Shown: positions 27,790 to 37,387 of the stretch, piece after piece | Layout of the letters: every line of letters begins with the position of its first letter | Numbering within the stretch: the first letter of the stretch is position 1 | NCBI RefSeq assembly: GCF_003574315.2 | Contig: NZ_AP025739.1 | Location: 4,774,001 to 4,838,000 of the forward strand | Reading direction: 5' to 3' | DNA: 64,000 bases | Source: Capsulimonas corticalis | GTDB taxonomy: Bacteria > Armatimonadota > Armatimonadia > Armatimonadales > Capsulimonadaceae | Notes under the pieces: generated by a model | The model's input: only the letters and a program-made list of their open reading frames with translations | What the model was told of the DNA's origin: nothing | Databases searched by the model: none | Made by a program: the position numbers and the translations under genes

Positions 27790-29784
27790 ATGTCAAAGTG
27801 GAAGTTTCGAAACGTATTAATTGCTTCAATTGCTTTACTGTCGCTGGTGTCGGGAGCGCGAGCGGGGGATCTGGTGGTGGATGTGAACGCCGATGTGGAC
27901 CCGTTCGGCAACGATCAGATGAGCATCAGCTCCCTCTTGAGTTTTCAAAGCGCCAATACCCTGTACGCGCTCCCGATGTTCAATGCGCCGGTGGGGGATC
28001 ACGCCGCTTACTGGGATAACATGGTCGAACAATACGATTCCGCAGGCGTGAACGCAATCGCGGTCTGGCTCAAGGGAAACAACCATGAGGCGACCTTCGC
28101 GAACTTCGTGACCGCCGCCAACAAGCGCGGCGTCGCCGACAAAGTCAAGATTATGCCGTTCGATGATAATGCGGCCTCGTGGACGGCGATGCGCAACTAT
28201 CAAACGACCGGACATTACGATTACTCAACGTTGTTCGATATGAGCGATCCCGCGAATTGGGCCTATATCTGGAACAATATTCTTAAAGTCTTCTGGCAAA
28301 ACGTTCCTGACGCCAATCGTTATAAGATCAACGGCCGCCCGGCGTACGCCATCTGGTCGGCGGCGCCCGCGTTTCTTTCCCACCTGAACGGCAATGGCTC
28401 CAAGATGATCGGCTACCTCCGCCAGCAATGCCAATCGACGTTCGGCTTCAACCCTTACATTCTCGTGCCGGGCGATTGGATCCCCAACGATCCCTCCAGC
28501 AGCGCGGCGGGAGTGGTCGACGGCGTTTACCCCTGGTTCGTCCCCGTCCCAGGCGCTCCTTACAAAGAATGGAGCACGAATACCTATAACGGCGTGAAGT
28601 ATGGCGTCGCCGTACCGCAGTTCCATATTTCCTCGCCCGCCGATCCCAATTCATCGACCTGGATCATCGATCCGCAAAACGGCAATACCCTCGCGAATGG
28701 GCTGAATAACACGATCGGCGCCGGCTGCGCACTGACGCTTGTCGAAGGCTTTGACGATTACTGGGAAAACACGGAGTGCTGGCGCGCGGCCAATGTCGAT
28801 CGTAACGGAAATGCGCTGGGATACGCGCAAACCTACTTTGACTACCCCAATGAACGCATCAATATTCTCAGAGCGCATAGCAGCACTCCGTTTCCGGCAA
28901 ACCTAAAAGAAGAAGCGGAAGGGTGTGATGCGTTCGCGGGCGGCGTGTCCGGCGGCGGGGTCTACCGCAGCGGAAATATTTCGATCCAGACCTGCGCCGA
29001 TACGGGCGGCGGATGGAATGTGTGCTCGGGCAAGAACGGCCAGACGCTGACCTGGGACAGCGTTCCGTTTCCGGGAGCGACGCACATCTATTTGCGGGCG
29101 GCGTGCGCGCTGAGCGGCAAGTCGATGCATTTCGTCATCGATGGCGCGAGTTATCCGGCGGTGAATATTCCCAATAGTGGAGGGTGGCAGAACTGGGTCA
29201 CCGTGGATATGGGCGCGTACTCCGTTCCCGTCAATAGCTATCACACCGTGCAACTGGTCTGGAACGCGGACGACTGCAATATCAACTGGTGGCGCCTTGG
29301 ACCGGCGAGCGGCGGCGCGATCGGGAACGGAATTTATCGGATCGTCGCGAAGACCACCGGAAATGTTTTGAGCTGTCGGGGCGGCAGCTACGCGAACGGC
29401 GCGATCGCCGAGCTTCAGCCCGCCAACGGCGCCAACTATCAGCGCTGGAGCGTGACTAATCTCGGCAACGGCTACTACTCTGTCCGCGTGGTCAACGCCG
29501 ATGGGACAATCGGCGACTCGCTCGACTGTACGGGCTGCTCGCCCAATGATGGAACACAAGTCGAGCTGTGGAGTTACAACGGCGGCTCATGCCAGCAATG
29601 GGGATTTACCCAGCAGCCGGACGGATATTACAGCATCGGTACGGCGGGAACGAAGACGGGCGGCGCCCATGACGTGCTCGACGGCGCGGGCTGCTCGGGA
29701 GCGGCGGGCGCGAATGTGCTCCTCTGGGGCTGGGACGGCTATCCCAATGGATGCCAGCAGGAATGGAGCTTCCAGCCCGCATGA
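27790..29784 (+). CDS. Secreted DUF5010-type protein with CBM and ricin-like domain
   Basis: 664 aa from ATG 27790, which has a GGGAGA ribosome site and a signal peptide (VLIASIALLSLVSGARA); the frame is open upstream to 27679. Residues about 25-375 form a TIM-barrel-like DUF5010 domain (GVNAIAVWLKGNN, FDDNAASWTA, YKINGRPAYAIW, LVEGFDDYWENTE). Residues about 385-515 resemble a CBM6/35 jelly roll. The last 130 residues are a ricin/CBM13 beta-trefoil with repeated QxW-like motifs (YQRWSVTN, CQQWGF). A paralogue is encoded at 62012. Probably a glycan-binding glycosidase; the reaction is not established. Confidence 0.82.
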   Translation: MSKWKFRNVLIASIALLSLVSGARAGDLVVDVNADVDPFGNDQMSISSLLSFQSANTLYALPMFNAPVGDHAAYWDNMVEQYDSAGVNAIAVWLKGNNHEATFANFVTAANKRGVADKVKIMPFDDNAASWTAMRNYQTTGHYDYSTLFDMSDPANWAYIWNNILKVFWQNVPDANRYKINGRPAYAIWSAAPAFLSHLNGNGSKMIGYLRQQCQSTFGFNPYILVPGDWIPNDPSSSAAGVVDGVYPWFVPVPGAPYKEWSTNTYNGVKYGVAVPQFHISSPADPNSSTWIIDPQNGNTLANGLNNTIGAGCALTLVEGFDDYWENTECWRAANVDRNGNALGYAQTYFDYPNERINILRAHSSTPFPANLKEEAEGCDAFAGGVSGGGVYRSGNISIQTCADTGGGWNVCSGKNGQTLTWDSVPFPGATHIYLRAACALSGKSMHFVIDGASYPAVNIPNSGGWQNWVTVDMGAYSVPVNSYHTVQLVWNADDCNINWWRLGPASGGAIGNGIYRIVAKTTGNVLSCRGGSYANGAIAELQPANGANYQRWSVTNLGNGYYSVRVVNADGTIGDSLDCTGCSPNDGTQVELWSYNGGSCQQWGFTQQPDGYYSIGTAGTKTGGAHDVLDGAGCSGAAGANVLLWGWDGYPNGCQQEWSFQPA

Positions 29785-29892
29785 CCTTCGCGCCGACCGC
29801 CATGGCGATGAAGTGGCGGGCCGAATCAACACGAACTGGCGAATTGTTTTGTGGATGATGTCATAATCTGTATCAAACGTCTCTCCCTGTGA

Positions 29893-29919
29893 TAGAATGA
29901 GTACGTATCACCATATGAC
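29893..29919 (+). promoter_or_regulatory. Extended -10 promoter and operator-like site
   Basis: TGA-TAGAAT (-10 at 29893-29898) with a weak -35. At the transcription start, GAGTACGTATCACCATATGAC (29899-29919 contains GAGTACG and CATATG) resembles sites at 23285, 27619 and 32995. Confidence 0.5.
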
Positions 29920-29975
29920 CGATGCGCAAGCACCGGATCTGGCGCCAAGAGAGCCATTGAGAAAGTGACATATCC

Positions 29976-31151
29976 ATGAAGAATGACGGCGCCGCCGACT
30001 TCACGAAGCTGCATTCGCCGTTATATCGCGTGATCGAGCAGAACCTGAGGGATCGTATCCAGAGCGGCCACTGGCCTCCCGGAGCGATGCTGCCGAGCCG
30101 CAAGGCGCTCGCCCAGGAGTATGATGTCGATATGCGCACGATCCAGCGCGCCGTCAGCGGCCTGCTCGCCGATGGCGCGCTGAACGCGCATGGCGGACGA
30201 GGGACATTCGTCGCCCAGGCCACGGATGCCGGCGGCGAGAACTCGCCGGGCGCGGGCGTGCAAACCGTGGTGATCGTCGCCGACCCCTCGTTCCATCCCG
30301 GCCCCGGCTGGTTCGCCGTCGTGAACTCCATCCATGAGGGCTTGCGCCGCCAGGATCTCCAATATCGGATCGTCACGATCAATACAGCCGACAAGTCGCC
30401 CGAAAGCGTGATCCGGCATGAGCGGGACGCCTTGAAGATGGCGGCGACGGAGGATGTCGCCGGCGTCATTATGTTTCACGCCGGCGGCGAAGCGACACTG
30501 CCCGATATCCAGCGCGTCCTTTCGGCAAAGATCCCGGTCGTCTTTGTCGACCGCGTTCCCTTCGAGCACGGCTGCGATTTCGTCGGCATCGACAACCGCA
30601 TGGCGGCGCGCGAGGCGGTCGACTATTTGATTTCCATCGGGCATCGGAAGATCGCCTTCGTCGCGCCCGATGAAAACGTCTCGTCCGTCCAGGAGCGCAT
30701 GGAGGGGTACTTCGACGCGCGCATGAGCGCGGGGCTGGTGACCTCGGAAGACCTCGTTTTCCCGCTGTCCCTGGAAAAACTCTTCGCGAACGCCACGGTC
30801 AAATCCGAGGTCGAGCGGGTCATCGACGCGATGATGGCCCTGCCGGAGCCGCCCACGGCGGTTTTCGCCGTCAACGACTTTATTGCCGAATATATACTGA
30901 TCGCGCTGGAGGAAAAGGGGATCGCCGTCCCCGAGACGCTGAGCGTCATCGGGTTCGACGATATCGAACGCTTCGCGCCGCAAAAGCCGAAATTGACGAC
31001 GGTCCGGCAGCCCTTCGAATCGATCGGAGACCGCGCCGCCTCCATGCTGATCTGGCGAATGAACCATCGCGACAATCCCGCCGCGGCTTACCAGCATGTG
31101 CTGCTGCCGACCCGGCTGGTGGCGCGCGGGTCTACGAGGGAGATCGGGTAG
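29976..31151 (+). CDS. GntR/LacI-type (AraR-like) transcriptional regulator
   Basis: 391 aa. Residues about 15-80 are a GntR winged helix (IEQNLRDRIQSGHWPPGAMLPSRKALAQEY, TIQRAVSGLLADGALNAHGGRGTFV). The remainder is a LacI-type sugar-binding sensor (GVIMFHAGGEATLPDIQRV, PVVFVDRVPFEHG, IGHRKIAFVAP, SVIGFDDIERFAP). It is very similar to the protein encoded at 33161, so one arose by duplication. Its gene ends three bases from the convergent GH71/99-like gene. It probably represses nearby enzyme genes in the absence of a sugar. Confidence 0.9.
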   Translation: MKNDGAADFTKLHSPLYRVIEQNLRDRIQSGHWPPGAMLPSRKALAQEYDVDMRTIQRAVSGLLADGALNAHGGRGTFVAQATDAGGENSPGAGVQTVVIVADPSFHPGPGWFAVVNSIHEGLRRQDLQYRIVTINTADKSPESVIRHERDALKMAATEDVAGVIMFHAGGEATLPDIQRVLSAKIPVVFVDRVPFEHGCDFVGIDNRMAAREAVDYLISIGHRKIAFVAPDENVSSVQERMEGYFDARMSAGLVTSEDLVFPLSLEKLFANATVKSEVERVIDAMMALPEPPTAVFAVNDFIAEYILIALEEKGIAVPETLSVIGFDDIERFAPQKPKLTTVRQPFESIGDRAASMLIWRMNHRDNPAAAYQHVLLPTRLVARGSTREIG

Positions 31152-31154
31152 GGA

Positions 31155-32954
31155 TCAGTTCGAAATTCGGATATCGTCGATATAGCCGCGATATTCGCCC
31201 TTCGCGCCGGGCCGGTCGAAGGCGACCCAGACTTTGCGGATCTTCTTCCCCGCAAGCGACCCTAAACGGCTGGTGACGACGCTCCAGGCGCCGAGCGGAA
31301 TTTCGCCGCCGTGGCCGGCCGATGGGCGCAGGGGATGGCCGTTCTGGTCGACGCATTTGCTGGTTCGCAATGTCGTTCCATCCGTAAATAAGATATCCAC
31401 GCCGGCGTAACGGCCGTTGTCCTGCTCGGGGTAGATCCAGTAATAGAGCAGCGTGTTCGGCGTGATCGTCTTCGGGCTGTTGGTGACGTCGAAGACTTTA
31501 TAGTAGCAGTAGGTCGCCGCTCCGCCGGAGGCTGTTCCTGAATACGCCAGCGACGCCGAACCGCTCTGGGCCTTGTCGCTGGTGACGGCGCACTGAGCGT
31601 CGGCGATGTTCCTGGGGCTCTTGTTGTACGCTGCGTCGGGGCTGCTGGCCGCAGGCTGGCCGCTTTCAAAGCTGGTTGCGAGAAGGTCGTTCCAGGGTTT
31701 CGTGGGCAGTGTGCGCGTGAGCGGCGTTCGCCCCTTGATCATGTTGGCCCCGTCGTGCGTGAGGCGCAGGTAGAAGTCCGACGAGAGCGATATTCCGTCG
31801 GCGTCCAGCCAGAGGAACCAGTGGTCCGTGGGAGTGAAGCTGGGATCTTCCGCCGATTTCGCGATCTGCGTCGCTTCATTGTATTCGTCGAACATCGAGA
31901 CAAAGCACGTCTTGAGGCCGAGGCTGCGCAGGTTGGCGAACTGCGCCCACATCAGCGTTCCGCCGACGCGCGGGATGATGTTCTTTGTCTTTCCGTTCGA
32001 GTTGAAAAAGGACGTGCCGGGATAGACGCACGGGATATAGTCGATCCCATGCTGCTTGCACCAGGCGGCTTCGGGTTTGAGGTTGCTCGCGGCGTAGCGG
32101 TCCGCTCCGTCGGCGCCGGAGAAGCGTCCGACGGCCCAGGGATTGATCGCATTGCAGGCGAGATAAACGTCGTCGAAGCCGGGAAGCATATCGTGGAAGC
32201 CGCCCTGGCCGTTCCAGCCGGTCGGAACGCCCCCGATAACGTAGTATCCGTGGCTTTGAAACCAGCGGACCAGGGCGAGCCACTGCTGGGGATCCTTGGA
32301 GATATTGTTTCCGTCCAGCCCCATCCCCCAGAGCTCGACGACCGGTTTCCCGTTTTGGCGCGCATACGCCGGCGATGCGGCGATGCGCTGGCCGACGGCG
32401 AAATTGGTCCAGTCCTTTTCGATCGACGCCACCCAATCCGGTCCCCATCCGCCGCCGCCCGAACCGCTGGCGTCGTATTCGATATAGAACTTGACGCCGG
32501 TCTTCTCGCAGGCGCGCATCATCTTCGTGGTGACGTCATTCTTTTGATATTTGTATGTGATGTCCGAATAAACATCGCCGAAGCGCTGGATGGCGGCGAC
32601 ATCGATCCCGTATTGCTTCATCCAGCCGACATGGCGCTTGATGGTGAAGTCTCGGTCGGAGGCGAATGTCTTGGAAGGATTGCCGTTGGGCAGCGGCCCC
32701 CACTTATTCGGATTGGCGAACTGCTCGGAATCGGGAAACTCGCGCATATCGGGATAACACTCGAAGTTTCCATGGTAGTTGCCTTCGCGTTTTGTCAGGC
32801 TGCCGACCGGGGAGCCGTCGCCTTTGACGGAAAACCAGCCCTGGTATCCGGCGATCACTTTTCCGACGATATCCTGCGCCTGGGCGGGGCGGGGGGCAAG
32901 CGCGAGAGACGCTAAGATCACGCACGCGGGGATCTTCCACGGACTTCTATTCAT
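31155..32954 (-). CDS. Secreted GH71/99-like glycoside hydrolase with C-terminal jelly roll
   Basis: 599 aa from ATG 32954 (one codon inside the longest frame). Signal peptide ending RPAQAQ. The catalytic-like part begins IVGKVIAGYQGWF and shares PDMREF, HVGWMKQYGIDVAAIQRFG, KPVVELWGMG, GYYVIGGVP, YPGTSFFNSNGK and SMFDEYNEAT with the two proteins at 58664 and 60267. This pattern is annotated as GH71/99-like; GH99 members act on alpha-mannosides, but activity here is unproven. Residues about 425-599 form a carbohydrate-binding jelly-roll-like domain instead of the beta-gamma-crystallin-like tail of its paralogues. Confidence 0.8.
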   Translation of the reverse strand: MNRSPWKIPACVILASLALAPRPAQAQDIVGKVIAGYQGWFSVKGDGSPVGSLTKREGNYHGNFECYPDMREFPDSEQFANPNKWGPLPNGNPSKTFASDRDFTIKRHVGWMKQYGIDVAAIQRFGDVYSDITYKYQKNDVTTKMMRACEKTGVKFYIEYDASGSGGGGWGPDWVASIEKDWTNFAVGQRIAASPAYARQNGKPVVELWGMGLDGNNISKDPQQWLALVRWFQSHGYYVIGGVPTGWNGQGGFHDMLPGFDDVYLACNAINPWAVGRFSGADGADRYAASNLKPEAAWCKQHGIDYIPCVYPGTSFFNSNGKTKNIIPRVGGTLMWAQFANLRSLGLKTCFVSMFDEYNEATQIAKSAEDPSFTPTDHWFLWLDADGISLSSDFYLRLTHDGANMIKGRTPLTRTLPTKPWNDLLATSFESGQPAASSPDAAYNKSPRNIADAQCAVTSDKAQSGSASLAYSGTASGGAATYCYYKVFDVTNSPKTITPNTLLYYWIYPEQDNGRYAGVDILFTDGTTLRTSKCVDQNGHPLRPSAGHGGEIPLGAWSVVTSRLGSLAGKKIRKVWVAFDRPGAKGEYRGYIDDIRISN

Positions 32955-33006
32955 CAATTGTTTGCTCTTTCGGAGTATCGGTCGTTACCCAGGTGAGTAC
33001 GACCAT

Positions 33007-33035
33007 ATCTTATCATTGGAATGGCGTCCTGTCAA
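33007..33035 (-). promoter_or_regulatory. Near-consensus promoter for GH71/99-like gene
   Basis: Minus strand: TTGACA (33035-33030), 17 bases, TAAGAT (33012-33007), TGA before the -10. An operator-like GAGTACGACCATATC (32995-33009, plus strand) lies over the transcription start. Confidence 0.8.
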
Positions 33036-33083
33036 TAAAAAACAGGGGAAATCTCGTGATCAGCGCATCGAGAAAATCGATGA

Positions 33084-33112
33084 TTGACAGATCCACCGAG
33101 TCGTGATAACAT
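33084..33112 (+). promoter_or_regulatory. Near-consensus promoter for regulator gene
   Basis: TTGACA (33084-33089), 17 bases, TAACAT (33107-33112), TGA before the -10. Downstream, CGTATTACGAAATCATATC (33117-33135) contains the same ATATGAT-like half-site as the neighbouring promoters, in reverse. Confidence 0.75.
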
Positions 33113-33160
33113 AACCGTATTACGAAATCATATCATCGTGTGGGTGTGGAAAGCGACGCA

Positions 33161-34348
33161 ATGAGCAGAATTGGCGACAGGAAACTCCGCGGCGATCGGG
33201 ACCTCTCCATGGCCGTCTACCGGCGTATTGAAGAGGATCTGCGCGGCCGCATTGCCTCCGGCGAGTGGATGGCGGGCGCCATGATTCCCAGCCGCAAGGA
33301 TCTAGCCGCCGAATACGGGGTAGATCTGGGCACCATTCAGCGCGCCGTCGCCGGTTTGCTGTCCGACGGGGCGCTGCGTGCGGACGGCGGACGCGGAACA
33401 TTTGTCGCGATGTCCGCCGGCGCGTCCCGCCTGCCGAGCGTGTCGAAGAGATCCGTCACGCCTAAAATGATCGCGCTGATTTACGATCAGTCTTTCAACC
33501 CGACGGATATCGGGGCGCAGTCGATTCCCCGGTCGATATATCATAAATTCCTGGAGGAAGAAGCGAACTGCCGTCTGCTCATCTTCGATACCCACGGCGA
33601 AACGCCGGAGCGGATCGTGGAGCTGGAAGGGCACGCCTTGGACGCCGTTGAGAGCGAAGGCGTCTCCGGCGTGATCGTCTGGCACAGCGGCGGAGAGAGC
33701 ACCCTGCCACAGATCCGGCGCATCATGGACCGAGGCGTTCCCGTGATCTTCATGGATCGCTACCCGCTCGGTTTCGATTGTGACTTCGTGGGCGTGGACG
33801 ATGAGTTCAGCGGCCAGGAGGCCACGGATTACTTGCTGGGCCTGGGACATCGCCGCATCGCTTTTCTCGCTCCGCTGGAGAATATCACGACGATCGACCA
33901 GCGTCTGGCCGGATACAAGAAAGCCCTCGCGAATGTCGGCATCCTCCCGTCGCCGGAACTCATTTGCCGGCTGCCCTATACGCTCAGCCTGAATATGGTG
34001 ACCCTGAAACAGCAGATGAAGGCGGCGGCGGCCTCGCTCGCGGCCCTGAACGATCCGCCGACCGCCGTGTTCGCGGTCAACGATCTCCTGGCGCATTACT
34101 ATATCTCAGCCATCAAAGAGCTGGGACTATCCGTTCCGGGGGAGATGAGCGTGATCGGCTTTGACGATATGGACCGTTTTGCGCCCGCGCCCCAGTTTTT
34201 GACGACGATGCATCAGCCCTTCGAGACGATGGGCGAGCGCACCGCCGAACTGCTGCTCAAGCGTCTCCAAACGCCGGGGCAGCGCACCTTCCAGCACATT
34301 TTGCTTCCGACCAAGCTCGTTGTCCGCCAGTCCTGTCGTTCTCTCTAG
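33161..34348 (+). CDS. GntR/LacI-type (AraR-like) transcriptional regulator
   Basis: 395 aa from ATG 33161, which has GGAAAG seven bases upstream; a GTG at 33140 is the alternative. GntR winged helix at about 12-80 (IEEDLRGRIASGEWMAGAMIPSRKDLAAEYG), LacI-like sensor thereafter (GVIVWHSGGESTLPQIRRI, PVIFMDRYPLG, LGHRRIAFLAP, SVIGFDDMDRFAP). Divergent from the GH71/99-like gene with overlapping control regions, and 48 bp upstream of a pseudopilin gene, so it likely controls both. Confidence 0.9.
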   Translation: MSRIGDRKLRGDRDLSMAVYRRIEEDLRGRIASGEWMAGAMIPSRKDLAAEYGVDLGTIQRAVAGLLSDGALRADGGRGTFVAMSAGASRLPSVSKRSVTPKMIALIYDQSFNPTDIGAQSIPRSIYHKFLEEEANCRLLIFDTHGETPERIVELEGHALDAVESEGVSGVIVWHSGGESTLPQIRRIMDRGVPVIFMDRYPLGFDCDFVGVDDEFSGQEATDYLLGLGHRRIAFLAPLENITTIDQRLAGYKKALANVGILPSPELICRLPYTLSLNMVTLKQQMKAAAASLAALNDPPTAVFAVNDLLAHYYISAIKELGLSVPGEMSVIGFDDMDRFAPAPQFLTTMHQPFETMGERTAELLLKRLQTPGQRTFQHILLPTKLVVRQSCRSL

Positions 34349-34396
34349 TTTTGCCAAACGCGAACGACGCCGTTTGACTCTGACACTCAAGGAGAA

Positions 34397-35227
34397 GTGA
34401 TGAAACAGAAAAAGGGATTTACACTGATCGAATTGCTCGTTGTGATCGCAATCATTGCGATTCTTGCCGCCATTCTCTTCCCGGTCTTCGCCAAAGCGCG
34501 CGAAAAGGCTCGGCAGATCTCTTGCCTCAGCAATGAAAAGCAAATTGGTTTGGGTTTTATGCAATACACGCAAGACAATGATGAAAACTTCCCGCTCGGA
34601 GCCAAGGTCAACGGCGACCCCCGTTACGGCCTGGGTTGGCCGGCCACGATCTACGCCTATATCAAGAGCAAGGCGGTGTTTGTCTGCCCGGATGACTCCG
34701 TCAAATCATCGGGTGGGGGAGACATACTCTCTTACAACTACAATATGAACATTCCCAATCCGCCGGAGGTCGGCGGCGTCGGCGGGGCTATCGCGAAATT
34801 CGGCTCACCCGCGAAAACGGTCGTCATCTGCGAAATGTCAAACGATCCGTTCCGCTACGTTCAGATCGCCGATCCCAATAATATCGGCGCCTCCATCGGC
34901 AACGGGACGCAAAACTTCGGCAATATGACCTACGCCACCGGCTGGTTCGGCGCCTTCGGCGCCAATGCGGGCGGACTGGACGCCGACGGCAGCCGTTTCC
35001 AGGGACAAAAAGGGCGTCACAACCAAGACGGCTCCAATTATCTGATGGCGGACGGTCACGCCAAATATATGCGCTCCACGCTGATCTCTCCCGGGTGGAC
35101 AAACACCAATCCCAACGACGGCGGCAGCGCGACTTGCCCGAACGGCCAATACTGTATCGCAGCCGGGCCGGACGCATCCGTTATGGCGTCCAACGGACAG
35201 CCGTTCGCCGCGACATTCAGCCCATAG
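34397..35227 (+). CDS. DUF1559 pseudopilin
   Basis: 276 aa. The ribosome site AAGGAG precedes the ATG. N terminus [19 protein letters not shown], then the [17 protein letters not shown] segment and DUF1559 features ([34 protein letters not shown]). First of three consecutive pseudopilin genes (34397, 35412, 36447). It lies 48 bp after the regulator and is probably transcribed with it. The soluble domain differs strongly from the other two, so it is not a recent duplicate of them. Confidence 0.92.
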   Translation: MMKQKKGFTLIELLVVIAIIAILAAILFPVFAKAREKARQISCLSNEKQIGLGFMQYTQDNDENFPLGAKVNGDPRYGLGWPATIYAYIKSKAVFVCPDDSVKSSGGGDILSYNYNMNIPNPPEVGGVGGAIAKFGSPAKTVVICEMSNDPFRYVQIADPNNIGASIGNGTQNFGNMTYATGWFGAFGANAGGLDADGSRFQGQKGRHNQDGSNYLMADGHAKYMRSTLISPGWTNTNPNDGGSATCPNGQYCIAAGPDASVMASNGQPFAATFSP

Positions 35228-35241
35228 TCATAAGCACGACA

Positions 35242-35276
35242 GCCCCGGCGTTCACAGTGAGCGCCGGGCTTTTTTT
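35242..35276 (+). terminator. Intrinsic terminator
   Basis: GC-rich stem (GCCCCGGCG...CGCCGGGC) with one bulge, followed by a run of seven T residues. Ends the 34397 transcript. Confidence 0.85.
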
Positions 35277-35292
35277 GTGTGAATAGGGAGTA

Positions 35293-35352
35293 GAATAGAT
35301 CAAGAAATTGAGGGAATAGCGACTAGACACACGAAATCTCATGACCTATAAT
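35293..35352 (+). promoter_or_regulatory. Promoter with conserved upstream box
   Basis: TAGACA (35324-35329), 17 bases, TATAAT (35347-35352). The 36 bases 35293-35328, starting GAATAGATCAAGAAAT and ending GACTAGAC, recur almost unchanged at 36308-36343 before the next pseudopilin gene at the same distance from its -10. A shared activator site or duplicated promoter. Confidence 0.75.
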
Positions 35353-35411
35353 GAGTGCAATACAGCCACAATTTACTCATCGGTTGTTACATTCATCGCC
35401 AAGGAGAAATC

Positions 35412-36218
35412 ATGAAAACTAGGCAAGGATTTACGTTAATTGAGCTCCTCGTTGTCATAGCGATCATCGCGATTCTCGCCGCTATTCTCTTCCCGGTCTT
35501 CGCGAAGGCGCGTGACAAAGCTCGCCAAACGGCCTGTCTCAGCAATGAGAAGCAGATGGCGTTAGCCTTCATGCAGTACATTCAAGACAATGACGAGCGT
35601 TTTCCTGCTTGTTTCGACAACATCCGGATCATGAATTGGGGACAGTTGATCTATCCGTACGTCAAAAGCTTGAACGTCTACAAATGCCCGTCCAACCCGA
35701 TCGCGGACGCTCCGGGAAATATGGACTATTCCGGCGGCAGCCTCTTGATTCCCGCTTCTTATATGATGAACGGTCTGTTGGGCTTCCAGCAGGGGCCGGG
35801 GCAGGAGTTCTACGGCGCATGGCATTCCTATGCGGCCATTAACGAGCCCGCGCAAAAAATACTGGTTTCCGAAGCAAGCGGCCATAATCCGCACTCCAAC
35901 TGGCCCGACTGGTGGGAATGCAGCGGCGGCCCATGCACTACAGCGAACTATACTCACTCCCCAATCCATGATGTCTGGTATGTCGGCCATTCCGGCTTTA
36001 TGAACTGCATCTTTATTGACGGACACGTCAAGGCTATGAAGCCCGTCAATACGATGAATAAAATCGCCATGTGGGGACAAGCCTTCCCAAGCGATCAATA
36101 CCCGGCGGGATCCGACCCGCTCTGCACCGGCAACTATTCGGACGACGCCATCAACTGCAATGACGTCAACCCCAGCGCGGTGACATGTTTAGCCGGTTTG
36201 ACCACAAAGTATCAGTAA
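35412..36218 (+). CDS. DUF1559 pseudopilin
   Basis: 268 aa from ATG 35412, preceded by AAGGAG; the frame is open upstream to 35355 without support. N terminus [19 protein letters not shown] followed by [17 protein letters not shown]. The soluble domain is close to that of the 36447 product: [45 protein letters not shown] and a C terminus of the form NPSAV...KYQ. Two tandem genes with the same promoter box therefore arose by local duplication. Confidence 0.92.
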   Translation: MKTRQGFTLIELLVVIAIIAILAAILFPVFAKARDKARQTACLSNEKQMALAFMQYIQDNDERFPACFDNIRIMNWGQLIYPYVKSLNVYKCPSNPIADAPGNMDYSGGSLLIPASYMMNGLLGFQQGPGQEFYGAWHSYAAINEPAQKILVSEASGHNPHSNWPDWWECSGGPCTTANYTHSPIHDVWYVGHSGFMNCIFIDGHVKAMKPVNTMNKIAMWGQAFPSDQYPAGSDPLCTGNYSDDAINCNDVNPSAVTCLAGLTTKYQ

Positions 36219-36247
36219 ACCGCACGACTCGATTCCGTTTTTCCCGT

Positions 36248-36286
36248 GAGACGGCGACTTACCCCCATAGTCGCCGTCTCTTTTTT
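36248..36286 (+). terminator. Intrinsic terminator
   Basis: Perfect 11-bp stem GAGACGGCGAC / GTCGCCGTCTC and six T residues. Confidence 0.92.
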
Positions 36287-36307
36287 GAGTCTGGTAAATA
36301 GACATGA

Positions 36308-36367
36308 GAATAGATCAAGAAATCGAGGGGATTGAGACTAGACGTATCGCCATAGGTGCTCTATAAT
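36308..36367 (+). promoter_or_regulatory. Promoter with conserved upstream box (second copy)
   Basis: TAGACG (36339-36344), 17 bases, TATAAT (36362-36367), preceded by the box 36308-36343 that matches 35293-35328 at all but four or so positions. Confidence 0.75.
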
Positions 36368-36446
36368 AACTCTAGTGCAAAGGAGACACCAATTCTTCTT
36401 CGACTGATACGGCGCACTTAGTATTCTATCATTAAAGGAACAACAG

Positions 36447-37289
36447 ATGAACACGCGAAAAGGTTTTACGCTCATTGAATTACTCGTGGTTATCGCTATC
36501 ATTGCGATACTTGCCGCCATCCTCTTCCCGGTCTTCGCCAAGGCGCGCGAAAAGGCTCGGCAGATCAGCTGTATCTCCAATGAGAAGCAGATCGGACTTG
36601 CGTTTATGCAGTATGCGCAGGACAGCGACGAGCGTCTGCCGGCGGCTTGGGACAGCGGCCGCTCTCCTCGCACCAACTGGGGACAGATGATTTTCCCCTA
36701 CGTGAAAAGCCTGCAAGCATTTGTGTGCCCGTCCAATTCCGTCACCACCACGAACAACGCGCTGATGGGAGAATCGGACGGTCAAGATCCGAAGATCCCG
36801 TCCTCGTACGCTATGAACGCGGACCTGGGATTCCAGAACGGCGATATCGTGAATGGGCAAAATGACTACGGCTCCTACCATGGAATCGCCGGCATCGCGA
36901 CCCCCGCCTCCAAAGTACTGGTGACGGAATCTCAGAGAGGCGACGCGCATTCGCACTGGCCGGACTGGTGGCAGTGTGGCGGCTCCGACTGCTCCAGCGC
37001 CGCTCAGGCGGCGAGCGCGCCGATCGTGAATGCGTTGTTTGCGGGTCATACGGGCCGAATCAATGTCATCTACTGCGATGGTCATGCGAAGTCGATGAAG
37101 CCGATTGATCTGGTGACCCCGGTCAGCCAGTTCGGTCAGCTCGGATCATCGGGGTCCTATGCGGCGTCCGACACGAACTGCTCGGTGAACCCGACGGATC
37201 CCAATAATGGCTTCAACGCCATCAACTGCGACACGCCCAACCCGAGCGCTGTCTTCGCCGCGCAGGCTTTGAGCCAGAAGTACCAGTAG
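36447..37289 (+). CDS. DUF1559 pseudopilin
   Basis: 280 aa; AAAGGA lies about eight bases before the ATG. N terminus [36 protein letters not shown]. Soluble domain shares [47 protein letters not shown] and NPSAVF...KYQ with the preceding gene's product. The cysteine pairs flanking the WPDWW segment may form disulfides outside the cell. Function is inferred only from the pseudopilin N terminus. Confidence 0.92.
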   Translation: MNTRKGFTLIELLVVIAIIAILAAILFPVFAKAREKARQISCISNEKQIGLAFMQYAQDSDERLPAAWDSGRSPRTNWGQMIFPYVKSLQAFVCPSNSVTTTNNALMGESDGQDPKIPSSYAMNADLGFQNGDIVNGQNDYGSYHGIAGIATPASKVLVTESQRGDAHSHWPDWWQCGGSDCSSAAQAASAPIVNALFAGHTGRINVIYCDGHAKSMKPIDLVTPVSQFGQLGSSGSYAASDTNCSVNPTDPNNGFNAINCDTPNPSAVFAAQALSQKYQ

Positions 37290-37314
37290 AGCGCCGCGTA
37301 ACTGGGTATTGATG

Positions 37315-37355
37315 ATGGACGGTGACTTTTGGACTATTGTCACCGTCCATATTTT
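37315..37355 (+). terminator. Intrinsic terminator
   Basis: Perfect 12-bp stem ATGGACGGTGAC / GTCACCGTCCAT (37315-37326, 37339-37350) then ATTTT. Confidence 0.85.
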
Positions 37356-37387
37356 CATGTCAGGTCCGCTCCGAGATAATCCGCAAA

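Noticed and set aside
34397-37289. Three pseudopilin genes in a row taken as a CRISPR-like or assembly repeat
   Set aside because: Similarity is in the pilin-like N termini and the two later soluble domains; the genes differ elsewhere and have separate promoters and terminators, so they are true paralogues.
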